Shown: piece after piece, positions 52,318 through 64,000 of the stretch | Numbering within the stretch: position 1 is the stretch's first letter | Layout of the letters: every line of letters begins with the position of its first letter | Origin: Galaxea fascicularis | Lineage: Eukaryota; Cnidaria; Anthozoa; Scleractinia; Euphylliidae | Direction of reading: 5' to 3' | Length of the DNA stretch: 64,000 bases | NCBI GenBank assembly: GCA_948470475.1 | Contig: OX419337.1 | Span: forward strand, 24,287,291-24,351,290 | The notes under the pieces: generated by a model | The model's database searches: none | The model's input: only the letters and a program-made list of their open reading frames with translations | What the model was told of the DNA's origin: nothing | Translations under genes and position numbers: made by a program

Positions 52318-54932
52318 ATGTTTTCGTGGATGAAAAGGAACGACGCTCAGCGGAACCCGCAAGTTTTCAATTCAGTTGTTGACGGCCTGAGGAAGTTGTA
52401 CTACAAGACGTTGAAACCGCTGGAAGAAGCCTATCTCTTCAATGAATTCCACTCGCCTGTCATGTCAGATCCTGATTTTGTCGCAAAGCCGATGGTTTTG
52501 CTAGTTGGTCAGTATTCTACAGGCAAGACGACTTTCATTCGGTATCTGCTTGAGCGAGAATTTCCTGGCTTACGAATTGGTCCCGAACCGACTACCGACA
52601 GCTTCATTGCTGTTATGTATGGCGAGAACGAACAAGTTGTACCGGGAAATGCCTTGATCGTGGATCCTCATAAACCATTTCGTACTCTCAGTTCGTTTGG
52701 AAATGCCTTTCTTAACAGATTCTGCTGTTCTGAGCTTCCCAGCCCTGTCCTTGAAAGTATAACGATTGTCGACACACCTGGCATTTTATCAGGAGAAAAA
52801 CAAAGTGTGGCAAGAGGGTATGACTTCACCGGCATCCTCAAATGGTTTGCTGAGCGCTGCGATCGAATAATTCTGCTCTTCGACGCACATAAACTTGACA
52901 TTTCTGATGAATTTCAGCGCGGAATTGAAGTGCTTCGCGACTATGATGACAAAATCCGAATCGTTCTCAACAAAGCTGACATGGTTACAACGCAACAATT
53001 GATGCGGGTCTATGGAGCACTGATGTGGTCTTTGGGTAAGGTGATAAACACACCTGAGGTAGCTCGTGTTTTTATTGGATCTTTCTGGGATCAGCCCCTG
53101 CAAAACGACGAAAATCGTAAGTTGTTCGAGTACGAAGCCAACGATCTCTTCAGTGACATCCAAACGTTACCTCGCAACGCTGCTTTGAGAAAGTTGAATG
53201 ATTTCATCAAAAGAGCTCGTTTAGCTAAGGTTAGTAGCCTATTTTTGCTCACTGATTTCTGGTAAATTCACAGTGTCAATTTCATGGGGATCGAAAGTTC
53301 TTTGAGGGAAAAGAAGTTTTTGACCTTTGATACTACAAGCAAATTGGTTGAGAATCAAGGAAACCGTTTGAATTCATGTATGTACACTGTAGCAATTTTT
53401 ATTCAGGAGACACTGAGAAGCATCAGCATGCAAGTCACGCACCCTCTTGCATTAGGTTGCAGTTTGTGAATGAATAATCACAAAACATTGTGTATGTTGA
53501 CAGCACAGGGTTGATCAGGAAATTAGATGGAAAGATTTAGTGTTGTATGTATATACACTGCTATGCATGCATGCATTATATGTGCATTAGGCCCGTTTCA
53601 AGTCGTGTTATTGCCTTGCTTAGCTGGCTGGACTGGCGCATGACTTCAGCATGACTTGGTTTTAGATGTTGAATTTAATCCAGTTGAATTAAAAGCTGTT
53701 GCCATAAATGAAACACTGAGCAGCGGTTGTTCAAAGTAAATAAAAAAAAAAACGCTTAAGCTAACTTTTCAAATGTATTTAAAATTTATGAATTGAGTTT
53801 GTCACGGTAGTAGCATGATGTTTGAAACAGGCCTTACTCCCATGCTGTTATAGGAAGCATGTGTACAGTTTGAGCTGGCAAGTGTATTCGTGACAAGCAT
53901 ATGTACTGTGCGAAAGTCTTTTTTTTAGCTTCATCATCATTGGGCAATCGTAGAGAGTTTACAGTTGAAATAATAGCATGAATTAGTCTGTTACAGTGTA
54001 TTACAAGAAAAGGCTTATATAAAGGAGGCTTCCTCACAAGATATAAAAGATCATGAGGTGACAGGACTGGGCACATGGCCATGCAGTTGTGATTTGAAAG
54101 GGAGCTTTAGTGGCAGATGAGGGATTTAATGTTAAACGTTCATACTGTATGAGTTATCAACTCATGGAATTAAGGGTTAAATCTGACTTGCTCTCAATTT
54201 TCTTTTTTTCCATCCTAGGTCCATGCTTATGTTATTGCTGAACTGAAAAACCAGATGCCAGCAGTTTTCGGTAAAGACAAGAAAAAGGAGCAACTTCTAA
54301 AAAATCTGTCTGAGGTCTACATGAAGATTCAGAAAGAACATAACATCTCACCTGGTGACTTCCCTTCAGTGGTGAAATTCAAGGAACAGCTGCGCAAGTA
54401 CGACTTCTCCAAGTTCCACCCCTTGCGAATGAAGCTGATTGAGAACCTTGACCGCATGTTGGCCAATGATATCCCACGGCTGATGGGAATGATCCCGTTG
54501 GAGAAGGAACACAACTTTGGTGATGACGCTGCTGTTAGGGGAGGTGCATTTGCTGTCAGCCTCTCTACTAATAATCCATTTGCCTCAGGTGCTTGTCAGG
54601 GTGCGTCTTTTGGTGCAGAGTCAGATTCATGGGTGGTGGAAGAGTTTAAAGATGAATATGACCGGCTTTTTAAAAGCTTGGGCCCAAAGAGTGGAAAGAT
54701 CAGTGGTGCAGTAGCAAAGAGGGAGATGGTGAAGTCAAAACTTCAAAACACAGTTCTGGGTAAAATTTGGACTCTGTCAGATATTGATCGGGATGGGCAG
54801 TTGGATGAGGAGGAGTTTGCACTGGCAATGTACTTGATTAAAATCAAGCTGAATGATGACGATTTACCCGATGAACTTCCAAGACATCTCATTCCGCCAT
54901 CAAAGAGGGTCTCAAATGGGATGGATGACTGA
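52318..54932 (+). CDS. EH-domain-containing protein (EHD1/EHD3/EHD4 type)
   Basis: Two coding exons, 52318-53229 and 54219-54932, join in phase 0 and give 541 residues (human EHD1: 534). EHD proteins are dynamin-like ATPases that tubulate and sever endosomal recycling membranes. The N-terminus is MFSWMKRNDAQRNPQVF. G1 is GQYSTGKTT (64-72), the switch motif DTPG is 152-155, and NKAD is 218-221. A helical domain follows. The C-terminal EH domain (about 445-541) has the calcium loop DIDRDGQLDEEE (492-503) and ends PPSKRVSNGMDD. Position 423-425 is NPF, where human EHD1 has GPF. Invertebrates usually have one EHD gene, so a symbol for a particular vertebrate paralogue is not justified. The start is the first ATG of the frame. 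Confidence 0.96.
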
Positions 54933-55456
54933 ATGAAAGAACTAAAATCTGCATGATCTGTAAATTACAGCTAAAGAACATTTAGAATCCAAGGTAACTG
55001 AGTAAGGAATGGATGGCAGGGTTGTTCTAAGCAATCTCCAACATGCAATTACTGGCAGTAAAGTTGATTACCCATAAATGCTGGCTCTTCACAGCTCAAA
55101 AATTGACTGTTTCCTTTGAGCCGTGATGGTGATCAGCATCTACTTTTTGCTTACATTACTACTGTTAGAACATACTTGTAAACATCAGTCACAAGATTTT
55201 GGAGAACAATCCCCAAATATGAAAAGTTTCAACTGTTGACCAATGTCTCCCAACTTGTGAAGTACATATGAGAAACATACAGAGAATAGTAGTCAGAGAA
55301 AGCACCTTGATATCTTGATACCTAGGTGTATAGATAACGGGCATGGTTTGTTACTGGCTACTTCTTGTTATGAAGTTGTAAGTTGGCTGATATTTAAGGG
55401 GTAAAACAACTCTTAAAGGCTGTGATACCAACTTCTTCCTTTAATGTTGTGACTGT

Positions 55457-55606
55457 GTTGCAGTTAAAAATCAAATTCAGGTAAAAATTTTTAACCTAGG
55501 TTGATTCTCAAATCCTGTTGTCTCCTTAACCTAATTATTCAAAATTAGGGGTAGGAGAAAAAGGAAATTGTTCATCCTAGGTTAAAAAGTTATTATTAAC
55601 TGCAAC
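55457..55606. repeat. Fold-back MITE in the EHD 3' UTR
   Basis: GTTGCAGTTAAAAATCAAAT, TTTTAACCTAGGTTGATTC and TCTCCTTAACCTAATTATTC, then GGAGAAAAAGG, ATCCTAGGTTAAAAAGTTAT and TAACTGCAAC. Same family as 2354-2512, but with less perfect arms. Confidence 0.75.
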
Positions 55607-56049
55607 AACTGTTTAATGTGAATATTGATACATACATGTAGAATAATTTTTTTTCTGAAGTTTTAAGACAGCTTCTGTTGAAGTTGGATCACTTTGATGT
55701 CATCACTGTCAGGGCAATGCCAAGCCTTAAGTCAACAAAGCTTGTATTGGATGCCCATTATTTGAAGAAATTCATAAAGAATACAGCCCAATGTTGTTAA
55801 AGTTTTTTCTTTGTTGCCTTACAGGGTGCTTACTTTTAAGTATAGAGGACATTAACTATCCAGACTGTTATGTGTGTTCACATCTTAATTTGTTTTGTAC
55901 CTGAGAATATTCTTGCATAACTCATGTAAAGCTCTTTGGAAATTCTGCCAGGAATGAAGTCTTGTGTACAACAGTTTCTTTCTTGCTTTTTTTTTCAAGT
56001 GTGGAGCTAATCTAAATTTCTGAAGGGTTTCAAATAACCTGCTGTGATA

Positions 56050-56100
56050 GAGGCAAGGATATTTTCAGAAATATCATATTTCTGAAAATATCCTTGCCTC
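56050..56100. repeat. Perfect 24-bp hairpin, 3-nt loop
   Basis: GAGGCAAGGATATTTTCAGA, then AATA, is followed by TCA and the exact complement. It lies in the probable EHD 3' UTR, so the mRNA would carry a very stable stem. Confidence 0.9.
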
Positions 56101-57674
56101 TTTTGTTTCTCCAAATGGACTTGTCTAGACTCTGTGTTTGCCAGGAAAATTTGATTTGTATCTTATTTTACAATTTTCGAATAGTTTTTTTTTATTATTT
56201 GCTATACTCATTTTGAGAGTCCTTGTGAGTTGGCATTATGACTGATTACATGTGGTGAAACAACTGATACACAGATGGACGTCACTGGGTTCACTTTAAG
56301 GGTACAGAATGTTAAAATAGAGAATGTTGCCTTCTTGAAGTCATTGTTTGCCCATTGGCATTATAAAGTATTAACTCCCAGACTAGGTCACCAACACATG
56401 TTTTCCTTCGACAGAAGAAGATAAATGTGGTTCAAAAGAAACTGAAATTTACGTCACCTGTGCTACTTTTCTTATTTAAGTGTTTTCTAGAGTTGCAGTT
56501 TGTAACAAAAAAAATATATTTTTAATAATTTAGAGACATTATCTTAAGATGTTGTATCACCGGTATTTTCTTTTAACAAGCTATTGGCCTTTCCAAAGAG
56601 TCATACACTGTCAGTTTTTTTGCTCTCATATGATGGTTGAGTGAATGTACCTCAAGATGCTTCATGCTTGGTAGTCAGTGATCAACTTAGTTACTTCATG
56701 GTGGTATTCCTTTGATAGACTGACATCCTATCCTGGGGGAGGGGCTGGGGAAGTTGTCATACCCCTTATTATACTAAGAGTCCTGTGGTGAGCTCCAGTG
56801 GTAGCTGTCCAGGAAGTCACTGTACTACCAGGCATGACTGACATTCTTTGCGTTATTCAGTATGTCCACTACACCAACATTTGAAGAGAAGGTTTATTAC
56901 AGTCTAAATTACCATTTTGTAAGGATGAAAAACCCCATAATATATAAAAATATTTTTGACACATTTTCCATCATTACCATAAGACAGTTTTAGTTGGAAT
57001 TGAGAAACAAAATAATATTATTAATGTTTTAGATAAACTTGATGGGGATTTGTGAAATTAGTTAAAGTTGTAAGCAGTACATATAGAAAATGATAAGTAT
57101 TTTCATTCCAGGGTTAGAGTTGCATGTTTTAGCCATTAGCTTGTATCAGCAATCATTAGCTAATATGGCTGACAATAAATTATGGTCTTACAAGTGCAGT
57201 AGTCCATGTGTGATCCTTTCATTGCCAAGGGCTGGCAATTGATTTAATCCTAACTGTTTGTCATTGATGTGCATGCTTTGACATTGGAGGTTTTAACAAT
57301 GGAGGATCACACTGAGATCCTCCATGAGATCATGTGAACTCAATAGATCACATAATCTCAGGGGGGGGGGTGACAATACAAGGTCATGTGACATCTGCAG
57401 ACTCCCCCAAACTCTCAATTAGCTGAAGAAGTGCGAGATATTCAATTATAATGAACACATCACGTTTTCTTTAAGGTGTTGCTGGTGACTTAACAATCAA
57501 GCAGCTGTTTAATTTGGCCTGATTTTTAGTTTGGCTCAAATTCCTTTGCTGTTTCAGAGGGGGAATATATATATATCATGACTGTGCCCTCCCCCCCTCC
57601 CCCTTTAATTATATCTGAAAAGCTGGGTGCGGCTTTCATTGTTCGAAGGGAAGAGCGGGGCTAATAAACAGCTA

Positions 57675-58340
57675 GCCTGAGTATCAGGCGTTTCTAGGGT
57701 GGGGAAGGCAAAAATAGCGAGAAAGCGAAGGAAGAAACGCCTGACACAAACAGCTTCTCAGAAACCTTCCACCCCCAGACAGCGCGTGTTATAATTAGCC
57801 GGTCAAAATCACCTCCGGTAACTGTCATGTGTCATGAGAGTAAACTTCAATATGGCGTCTATAACCTCCGCGCTGGAAGCTTGACTTCCAGTTGACTCAC
57901 GTGACGTTTCTTATTGTCTTTTGACCAATTAGTGTAACATACAGAATCTGGATGTTGGACACATGCGAATCAATTGCTTTGTGTCAGGCCCTTCTCCTCT
58001 TCCTTCAGGGGCGGATCCAGGATATTGAGAAAGAGGGGGCCGGTCACTGAAATTGGTGTAGTGGCGCAATTTTGAAATTGAGACCGTCAGAGATGCGATT
58101 TCCAGCATTTTGAGGATCTTTTTTTGAATTTCTTAAACAAAAATTATGTTCTTTGAATACAATGTCTGGATAAAATCAACTACTTTAATCATCCAAGGGA
58201 TTGATAAAATGCATTCTGCGCTGATTACGAATTAAAAAAAAAATTCAACAAAAGGGGGGGCCGCGGCCCCCTCGGCCCACCCCTAAATCCGCCCCTGTCC
58301 TTCCCCTCGTCCCCGCTTCCCCGATAGGGCCTGATACTCG
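57675..58340. mobile_element. Insertion flanked by a 16-bp direct repeat
   Basis: GGCTAATAAACAGCTA occurs exactly at 57659-57674 and 58341-58356. The insert begins GCCTGAGTATCAGGCG and ends GGCCTGATACTCG, a short inverted pair that is itself nearly palindromic. It contains a second, nested element at 58006-58297. No coding frame. Confidence 0.7.
58006..58297. mobile_element. hAT-like MITE (CAGGGGCGGATCC ends)
   Basis: The left end CAGGGGCGGATCCAGGAT pairs with CCCTAAATCCGCCCCTG. Interior G/C-rich blocks (GAGGGGGCCGG, GGGGGGGCCGCGGCCCCC) give a partial second palindrome. TCCTT flanks both ends. The terminal motif is typical of hAT MITEs in many animals; the family call is from memory. Confidence 0.75.
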
Positions 58341-58356
58341 GGCTAATAAACAGCTA

Positions 58357-60529
58357 ACTGAAGGTGCAAGGGGGTTATGCGATTTAATGCTTATCAGATG
58401 CCAATAAAGCTATGGTTAACTTTGTTATAATGCTGAAGACGCATAATCCGCCTGGGACGAACTTGAGCGAACATCTGTAGTTTACATAGTTATTTATCTC
58501 TCGTAGCTCGTTTTGGAAAAAGACAGGCGCAGGACGGATTTGCGACAAACAATCGGCAATTGACCACATTTTTGTTCAGTAAATAAGTTTATTTTGTTCA
58601 GTGTTTACCAAGGGCAAACTTTTAGCTCAGTTTTCCCTTTTTAGGAAATCTTCCAGTCTCATGTAAAAGCGGACAAACCATAAGCAATTTTTGAGGATTG
58701 GTGAAATTGTTGTTTAATTAATCCTCTTTCCTAATGGGCAATAGGCCCCAAAGCCCTCCTTTCCTATTGAGATCTCGCACCAAACTAGCGTCATTTACTT
58801 TCCAATCGTCTTTGATAAGATTTTTAATCTGACAGGCCCTCAATTTCATCCGAAGCACCTTCGTATTTAAACACACTCCGTTTCATTGACGCGTCCTTCT
58901 GAACAGTATAGTAAACAGACTCCGAAGATATTCCCATATCAAAATTACAGGGGTGCTGGTCGGAAAATTTCGAAAAGACCTCTAATCTCGTTTTGTGGGT
59001 GTGACCCAAAATATTTTTCGCCCTTAGAGGTACTGTACCAAGACAACGGAAGAATTAAAAAACTTAGAGCTGTTGACAGAAGAAGCAAGTTATACATTCG
59101 CCGTTAGGCGATTGTGTATGCAAAGACATACAACCGACTCGTGGGATATTCCATGGTATTTCAGAAAGCTTTCCACAACCATTTTGTATCATGTCATAGA
59201 ATACATCGCCCTACACAGACCTTTCATGGTCAAACCGGAATACCAGTAAACCAAATGTGACATCCTGGACTAGGTTTAGCGAGAAAAACAATTTACGAGT
59301 ACCATTTCTCAAGCAAAATCAACAAGGGATACGCATTTAAAGAAGAGGTCAATCTTTCCTTCAACTGCCATGTTTGTCGGTTGATGGGTGAGAAAAGAAA
59401 TGAATCATTGAATAATTAATTAATGTGGATCTTAATTAATGCGTAATTCAAGCGAATTTGGACATTTTGAATGTCCATTTCACATTAAATGTTTTCCGGC
59501 TGCACAGCTTCCCGGTTAAATTATACGTAAAATTATTATTAAAAGTATAGAGAGACTATTGGTTTATGTATTTGATTTCCCTGAGATTATAAAGGTTTTA
59601 AGATTGCCGTTATAAATAACATAAACGAACAAAGAACGATGATGGCACGAAGAAAACAAAGTGACTACTATCAGCCACTGAATTTGGAAAAAAAAGGTAT
59701 ACCACTCCACTTGTATGGTTTTAATTCCGTGTTGTATATTTTCTTCTTTCATTAACCACTCCCCTTTACACAAAAATACGGCCACACTGCCCCCTGAAGG
59801 TAATTCCGAACGCTTTTGAGTAGGCATCAACATGACTTGGTGTGCAGTAATAAGATGAAGAAAGGGGAAGTTGATATACTTCACATAAAATGTTTGTGTT
59901 CAAATGCGATTGAAACCATGGAGAGTTTATTCAAATAATAAATAACGAAACACTTCAAACAATATGCACAATGTTCACATTTCTTCGTGACAAACACAAC
60001 AGTAACTTTTTCAATTTTACCTCTCGAATAAACACAGCTCCCGCTTGACTTAGCGACAAACAGTGATACTAAGCACAGTCAATCTAGAAACGAAAACCGC
60101 TGTTACGATAGCAGCTGCTCCATCTCCTTTACATAGCAATACCCTTCATCAAGTTTCTCGCGCATCAACGCTGTGGCAGTATCAACGTTTCCAATGAAAA
60201 AGCGAAATAATGACTCGGACGTCCTCAGAGTTGTGACATTCACGATCAAATGCAATACTCGCTGGACAGCGGTACGTTGCTCCACAGCCGCACTGTTGCA
60301 ATTTCACTGACGAAGCTCAGTCACTACTAAAGACCACTAAAGACTTGAAGATGTCTCCTTTCCACTGTGATGAATATTTGTGTGGTACTCTCACTGGCAC
60401 AGTTCCTCTAGGCGAGTTTCATCTCTCACACAAACAACAATAATAATTTGAGAAGAAATTCAGCCGTGCATTCTCCCTCATTTCCAATAGTTTAACTTGT
60501 AGTTAATTAAATTACACTGAAACGTTTGT
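58357..60529. other. Intergenic, no gene recognised
   Basis: A fragment related to the TIR element at 20826-21097 lies near 58435-58490 (GCATAATCCGCCTGGGACGA). A 60-codon minus-strand frame at 60103-60285 looks somewhat protein-like and is listed as a finding. Otherwise AT-rich sequence. Confidence 0.5.
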
Positions 60530-60800
60530 CTGCAGATGAAATGCTGAGGAGTGATCATTCAAATGAAAGCTCCTGAGCAGTACTTTCCAGTCGTATTGTT
60601 TGTTATGCTGTACAGGGTTGTTCTAAGTTTTGAGTCCGTGGATTCTAAACCTGTGACCATTCAAATGAAAGCTATTGAGCAGCACTTTGCTGTGGTGCTG
60701 TCTATTATGTTGTACAAGGTGGTTCTAACTTTTGAGTCCGTGGATGAGATTCTAAAGCGTGACCATTCAAGTGAAATCTACTCAGCAATACTTCAAAAGT
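60530..60800 (-). repeat. Tandem ~110-bp repeat, reverse orientation (2-3 units)
   Basis: Repeated TCAAATGAAAGCTCCTGAGC / TCAAATGAAAGCTATTGAGC, TTATGTTGTACAAGGTGGTT and GAGTCCGTGGATGAGAT blocks. Same family as the arrays at 5885-7045. Confidence 0.85.
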
Positions 60801-61125
60801 AGCACTTTAACGTGGTGATGTTCATCATACGGGAAAAACGTTTGAGCCAGCCTTTTTTCCTGCCATACTATTAATTTTGTTCTGCAAGTTTTGACCCTGG
60901 TTACTCTTCAAAGCGACAGAGTGATGAAAAAAGACAACTGGAAAAAAATCACAGACTCTATCATCGCATCAGTTATTCCGATATCATCATCAGGTTATAA
61001 CAGGAACAAGTTTTGAATCATTCCAGTTTGCTCAGACTGATTTGCCGCGAATCCAATGATTTTACATCCTCGCAACAAGTGAAGGCACAATTGTGGTCAA
61101 TGGATCAGAAGTAGCCACAGGCTCT

Positions 61126-64000
61126 TTACAAAGCAGATGGCGATGTCTGTTCATCCTCTGAAGCTTGCCTTTGCTGAGTCAAAAGAAAGCGATACGATGA
61201 TTAGTTAGGATTTCAACTTAACTAGGTGAAGTACGATCGTCCGGGTGAGTGTAGTCCTGAGATGGACTGTTTAAGGTGACATTGACGGACGCATCGACAA
61301 CCTGAGCGGAAGTCATCATCAGAGTCAAGTGATTTGTGTAACGTCAGTAGATGGTATAAATACTCTCTTGATCTGAAGTTTACTTTGGATTGAGCATAGG
61401 TAAATATCGGAACGTTATAAATGTGGTGAACCTAGGACAGAGCCTCGTAGCCAACTTTGACAAAAAAAAAAACAAAACAAATAAAGGCTCAGAGAGCTGA
61501 GCTTTCACCAGTTCTGAGGCTTAATCGCTCCAAGCCAGGTCCCGGCCCTTTTAGCGATGTGATTACAAGTTAAGCGGGGTCTCGGGTGTGAAACTAAAGA
61601 GATCACAGGGGCGATGAAGCAAGATGATCAAGTAGGGTGATGAACGAATGAGTTAAGTTGTCATTTTGGCTTCGGAGACAAATATCATTCTAAAGGTACA
61701 CGAACATTGTTATTCGTGGGACAACAGAAACATGACCACAAGTTTTTAAGTCGACAGGACATAACGTCCAATCAATGTGGAGGTTTCATTTTCCATGAAC
61801 CACATCTGATGTACAATGTATCGGTCCCATTTTCAGAGTTTTGATCACCGCTTGTTATAGACTTAAAGAATTGTTTACCTCAAGCTCAACCATGCTCTCC
61901 ACACACTTGACCACTTCAGGTATCTGCATGCCTCTGAAACCAGCTGTACCGCAACCTGTCTTTGCTTTCCTCAAACAAACGATCAGCTCCTGCCTGGATG
62001 TAAAGACCAACACAAAGACCACTAACATTATTAGGGTTTCGTTGCAGCAGTTTTAAGTCAAGTGCCGAAAGTTACTCACGTTTGCTTTGGTATTCACTGA
62101 TTGGTTAGAAATAGTCGCGCCACTTTATCAACCAATGAGAAGCGAAACCAAATCCACACGTCACTGGCACGTGGTGGTGATGGACAATTGCCGCTTTACC
62201 CCCTCCTCCCCATTATAATGTTGATTTTTATCGGTCGCGAAAAAGCAGATACGTCCATCGACGGCTGGAATATTTCAACATTGTCAGTCTGGGGGGGGGG
62301 GGGGGGGGAAGGGGGGTTCTAAAGGACGCAGTAAAAGAACAACATTTGTTTCTGTCATAAGGGTAGAAGTGTGCGTAGTGAAATTTTCTACTTTTCGCTC
62401 AAGATTGTCAAGTGACCCAAAGTGGGCGAGTGAGTGACTGATTGAATAACCAAACATTCTGTTTTGTTAGCATCAATCATTACGAATGTAAGCATTGTAA
62501 CACGGTCTCTCTTGGGATTAACAGAATCATTCATAAATTGATGGGGGGGGGAATGGGTACTTCGCATGGTGATAAACTAAAATAATGCCGTGAAACGAAC
62601 TCTGTAGCTCACCTGTTTTTGCTGGGAAACCTCTTCTGAAGAGCTACCATAAGCTTGTCAAATGAAGAAAACTTCCCCGTTGATGTCGGAGGAGAGGGTG
62701 ACGAGTCATCAGGAACTTCCCCCTCCGGCACCGGTTCGGTAGTGAGGCCAGGGGGAGGACGAACAGGCCCGGAACTTTTAGGAAGAATCCCATTCCCAGG
62801 GGGACGAATTTGTTGTAACATCTGCATCTGGCTTGACAAGTACTTAGTTAACACCTCTGGTGGAATGGCAGGGAACAGACACGGCTGACCGGGGAAGGTA
62901 GAGGAATTGAACAAATGGGAGGGTGGCTTTTGAGCACTGTCATTGGCATTAGCGACAATACTTGCGTTCTGTTGATAACTTTGAGCTGGTGCTTTGCCAT
63001 CAACATTATGCTCAGTCAGTTTATCTTGCGTAGTTGGTCCATCCTGTGTCTCCTTTTCCACATCTCCTACTGTAACAACAGAGTCTGTCCTACTTTTAAC
63101 ACTATCGTTTCCTTGGGATCCCTGTGACCCAGAGCCACAACTAACATCGCTCAAACCACAAGACTGCATCTCACAATCAGATGATTTCTTCCGACCAGCA
63201 GATTGCCAGTGGACACAAGGTGGAGCATCCACGTCAATGTTACACAGCTGATCAATCCTTCCAGGTTCCAGTCTGTTGTCTTTTGCAGGTTTATAAATTG
63301 GGCTCTTTGACTTTTTTCCCCTATACACAGTCCACCCATCACCAGTCTCTTTCAGATCTTCTTTTCTCTCCGTGTTTCTCTCCAAGCTGTGAAAGGAAAA
63401 TTGTTGAAGAATTAATTCGTTAAGCCCCACAATATCAACATACCAATTCTCCTTGCTTGTCTATAGCAGATGTTGAGAGAACTTCTTTTACATCAAGAAA
63501 ATCTGTGTTAGGAATAATCGTTACGCTTACTCCACTTAACACTGTGTATTTTGATCTGAACACCAATGAGGTTTGAATAATGATTTGAATACATTGTTGA
63601 CCTAAGAACAGCGTAAACTCCGAGACAGTGCCCTGTTAATTAGAAAACGTCCATCACTGCTCATTTGTATCTTGTTTGTATAATTTGCACATCACCAAAC
63701 ACACAGGGACATGGAAGAGAGAGGATGGGAACCTGTGCAAAAGTACTAACAACCAAAGGTTAACGTGGGCTAGAAAAATAAAGTAGTTTACACTTCAATT
63801 GCAGACGAAAAAGGTCTTGATGACAGGAGGCAAGCGAATGTTTCAACCAAAAACAAAATACTTTTTGGCTTTGAAAAAACGTTTTGGCAGTTTCTACCAA
63901 AGATATCTGAACAAGGACAAAAGGTCTACCAACCATGTTTTACAATGTTCTCTGCTATGCGCGTCAGAGAGTGCAGATTTCGTTTCTTCCAACTGTTCTT
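61126..64000 (-). CDS. Unrecognised protein, C-terminal part (gene continues past the window)
   Basis: Four exons fit in phase: >64000-63934, 63386-62613, 61993-61879 and 61173-61126. They encode about 334 residues. The first visible exon is coiled-coil-like (EQLEETKSALSDAHSREHCK). The large exon starts LERNTERKEDLKETGDGW, is Ser/Gln/Asp-rich and low in hydrophobic residues, then becomes Pro-rich (GPVRPPPGLTTEPVPEGE) and ends FDKLMVALQKRFPSKNR. This runs on into QELIVCLRKAKTGCGTAGF and MQIPEVVKCVESMVELE, which looks like a small helical domain. The pattern (hydrophobic helix, F-P-x-x-x-R, helix, G-M, helix) recalls C-terminal helical modules in TTC3/DZIP3-type proteins, but I am not confident. 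The last exon (QRQASEDEQTSPSAL, stop) is short and less certain. Confidence 0.65.
62095..62175 (-). repeat. CCAAT-rich dispersed repeat, copy 5 (partial)
   Basis: CTGATTGGTTAGAAATAGTC, then GCGCCACTTTATCAACCAAT and GAGAAGCGAAACC match the end of the family read in reverse. It is in the intron between exons 62613 and 61993 of the last gene. Confidence 0.65.
62291..62317 (+). repeat. Poly-G tract
   Basis: A run of G interrupted only by AA. Similar G runs are at 1979-1998 and 57361-57370. These may be unreliable in an assembly. Confidence 0.85.

Larger units (their letters stand above)
54933..57179 (+). other. Probable EHD 3' UTR
   Basis: No coding frame. The first good AATAAA in a suitable setting is at 57174-57179 (GACAATAAATTATGG), about 2.2 kb past the stop. 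The stretch holds two inverted repeats (55457-55606, 56050-56100). The true 3' end could be earlier. Confidence 0.4.

Overview
This window is animal nuclear DNA: AT-rich, with intron-containing genes using GT-AG introns, dense short inverted-repeat transposons, a tRNA-derived SINE, an L2/CR1-type LINE and a BEL/Pao LTR element. Compact genes with many short exons, together with several repeats of a kind I associate with coral and sea-anemone genomes, suggest an anthozoan cnidarian, perhaps a stony coral. That assignment is inference. All gene models were built by hand from reading frame, splice sites and homology remembered from human proteins.

Layout. 1-1678: 3' part of a degraded BEL/Pao retrotransposon with a likely LTR, in an intron. 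1857-7190 (+): 3' half of a DPP4/FAP-like serine peptidase gene, with two tandem last exons that both encode the catalytic-His segment. 7191-11159: repeats only. 11160-19235 (-): PRIM1, the DNA primase catalytic subunit, 12 exons, with a LINE inside an intron. 19236-21351: no gene, one SINE and one TIR element. 21352-25779 (-): TMX1, an ER thioredoxin-related membrane protein, 8 exons. 25862-26800 (+): an unrecognised 132-residue protein, head to head with TMX1 (82 bp between start codons). 26801-29148: repeats and the probable PARN 3' UTR. 29149-30960 (-): PARN as a single uninterrupted 603-codon frame. 33654-47965 (+): an unrecognised 542-residue protein in 11 exons, head to head with PARN. 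Its first coding intron holds a large nested palindromic transposon and a second TIR element. 47966-52317: repeats. 52318-54932 (+): an EHD1/3/4-type dynamin-like ATPase, two coding exons. 54933-57180: its probable 3' UTR. 57181-61125: repeats. 61126-64000 (-): the 3' part of a further unrecognised gene that continues past the window.

The genes are housekeeping functions (replication priming, mRNA deadenylation, ER redox folding, endosomal membrane remodelling) plus a cell-surface or secreted peptidase. I see no pathway linking them. Apart from the two head-to-head pairs, they look like ordinary neighbours.

The points most worth checking are the duplicated catalytic last exon of the DPP gene, the intronless PARN, the nested palindrome at 33960-37606, and the two unrecognised multi-exon proteins.
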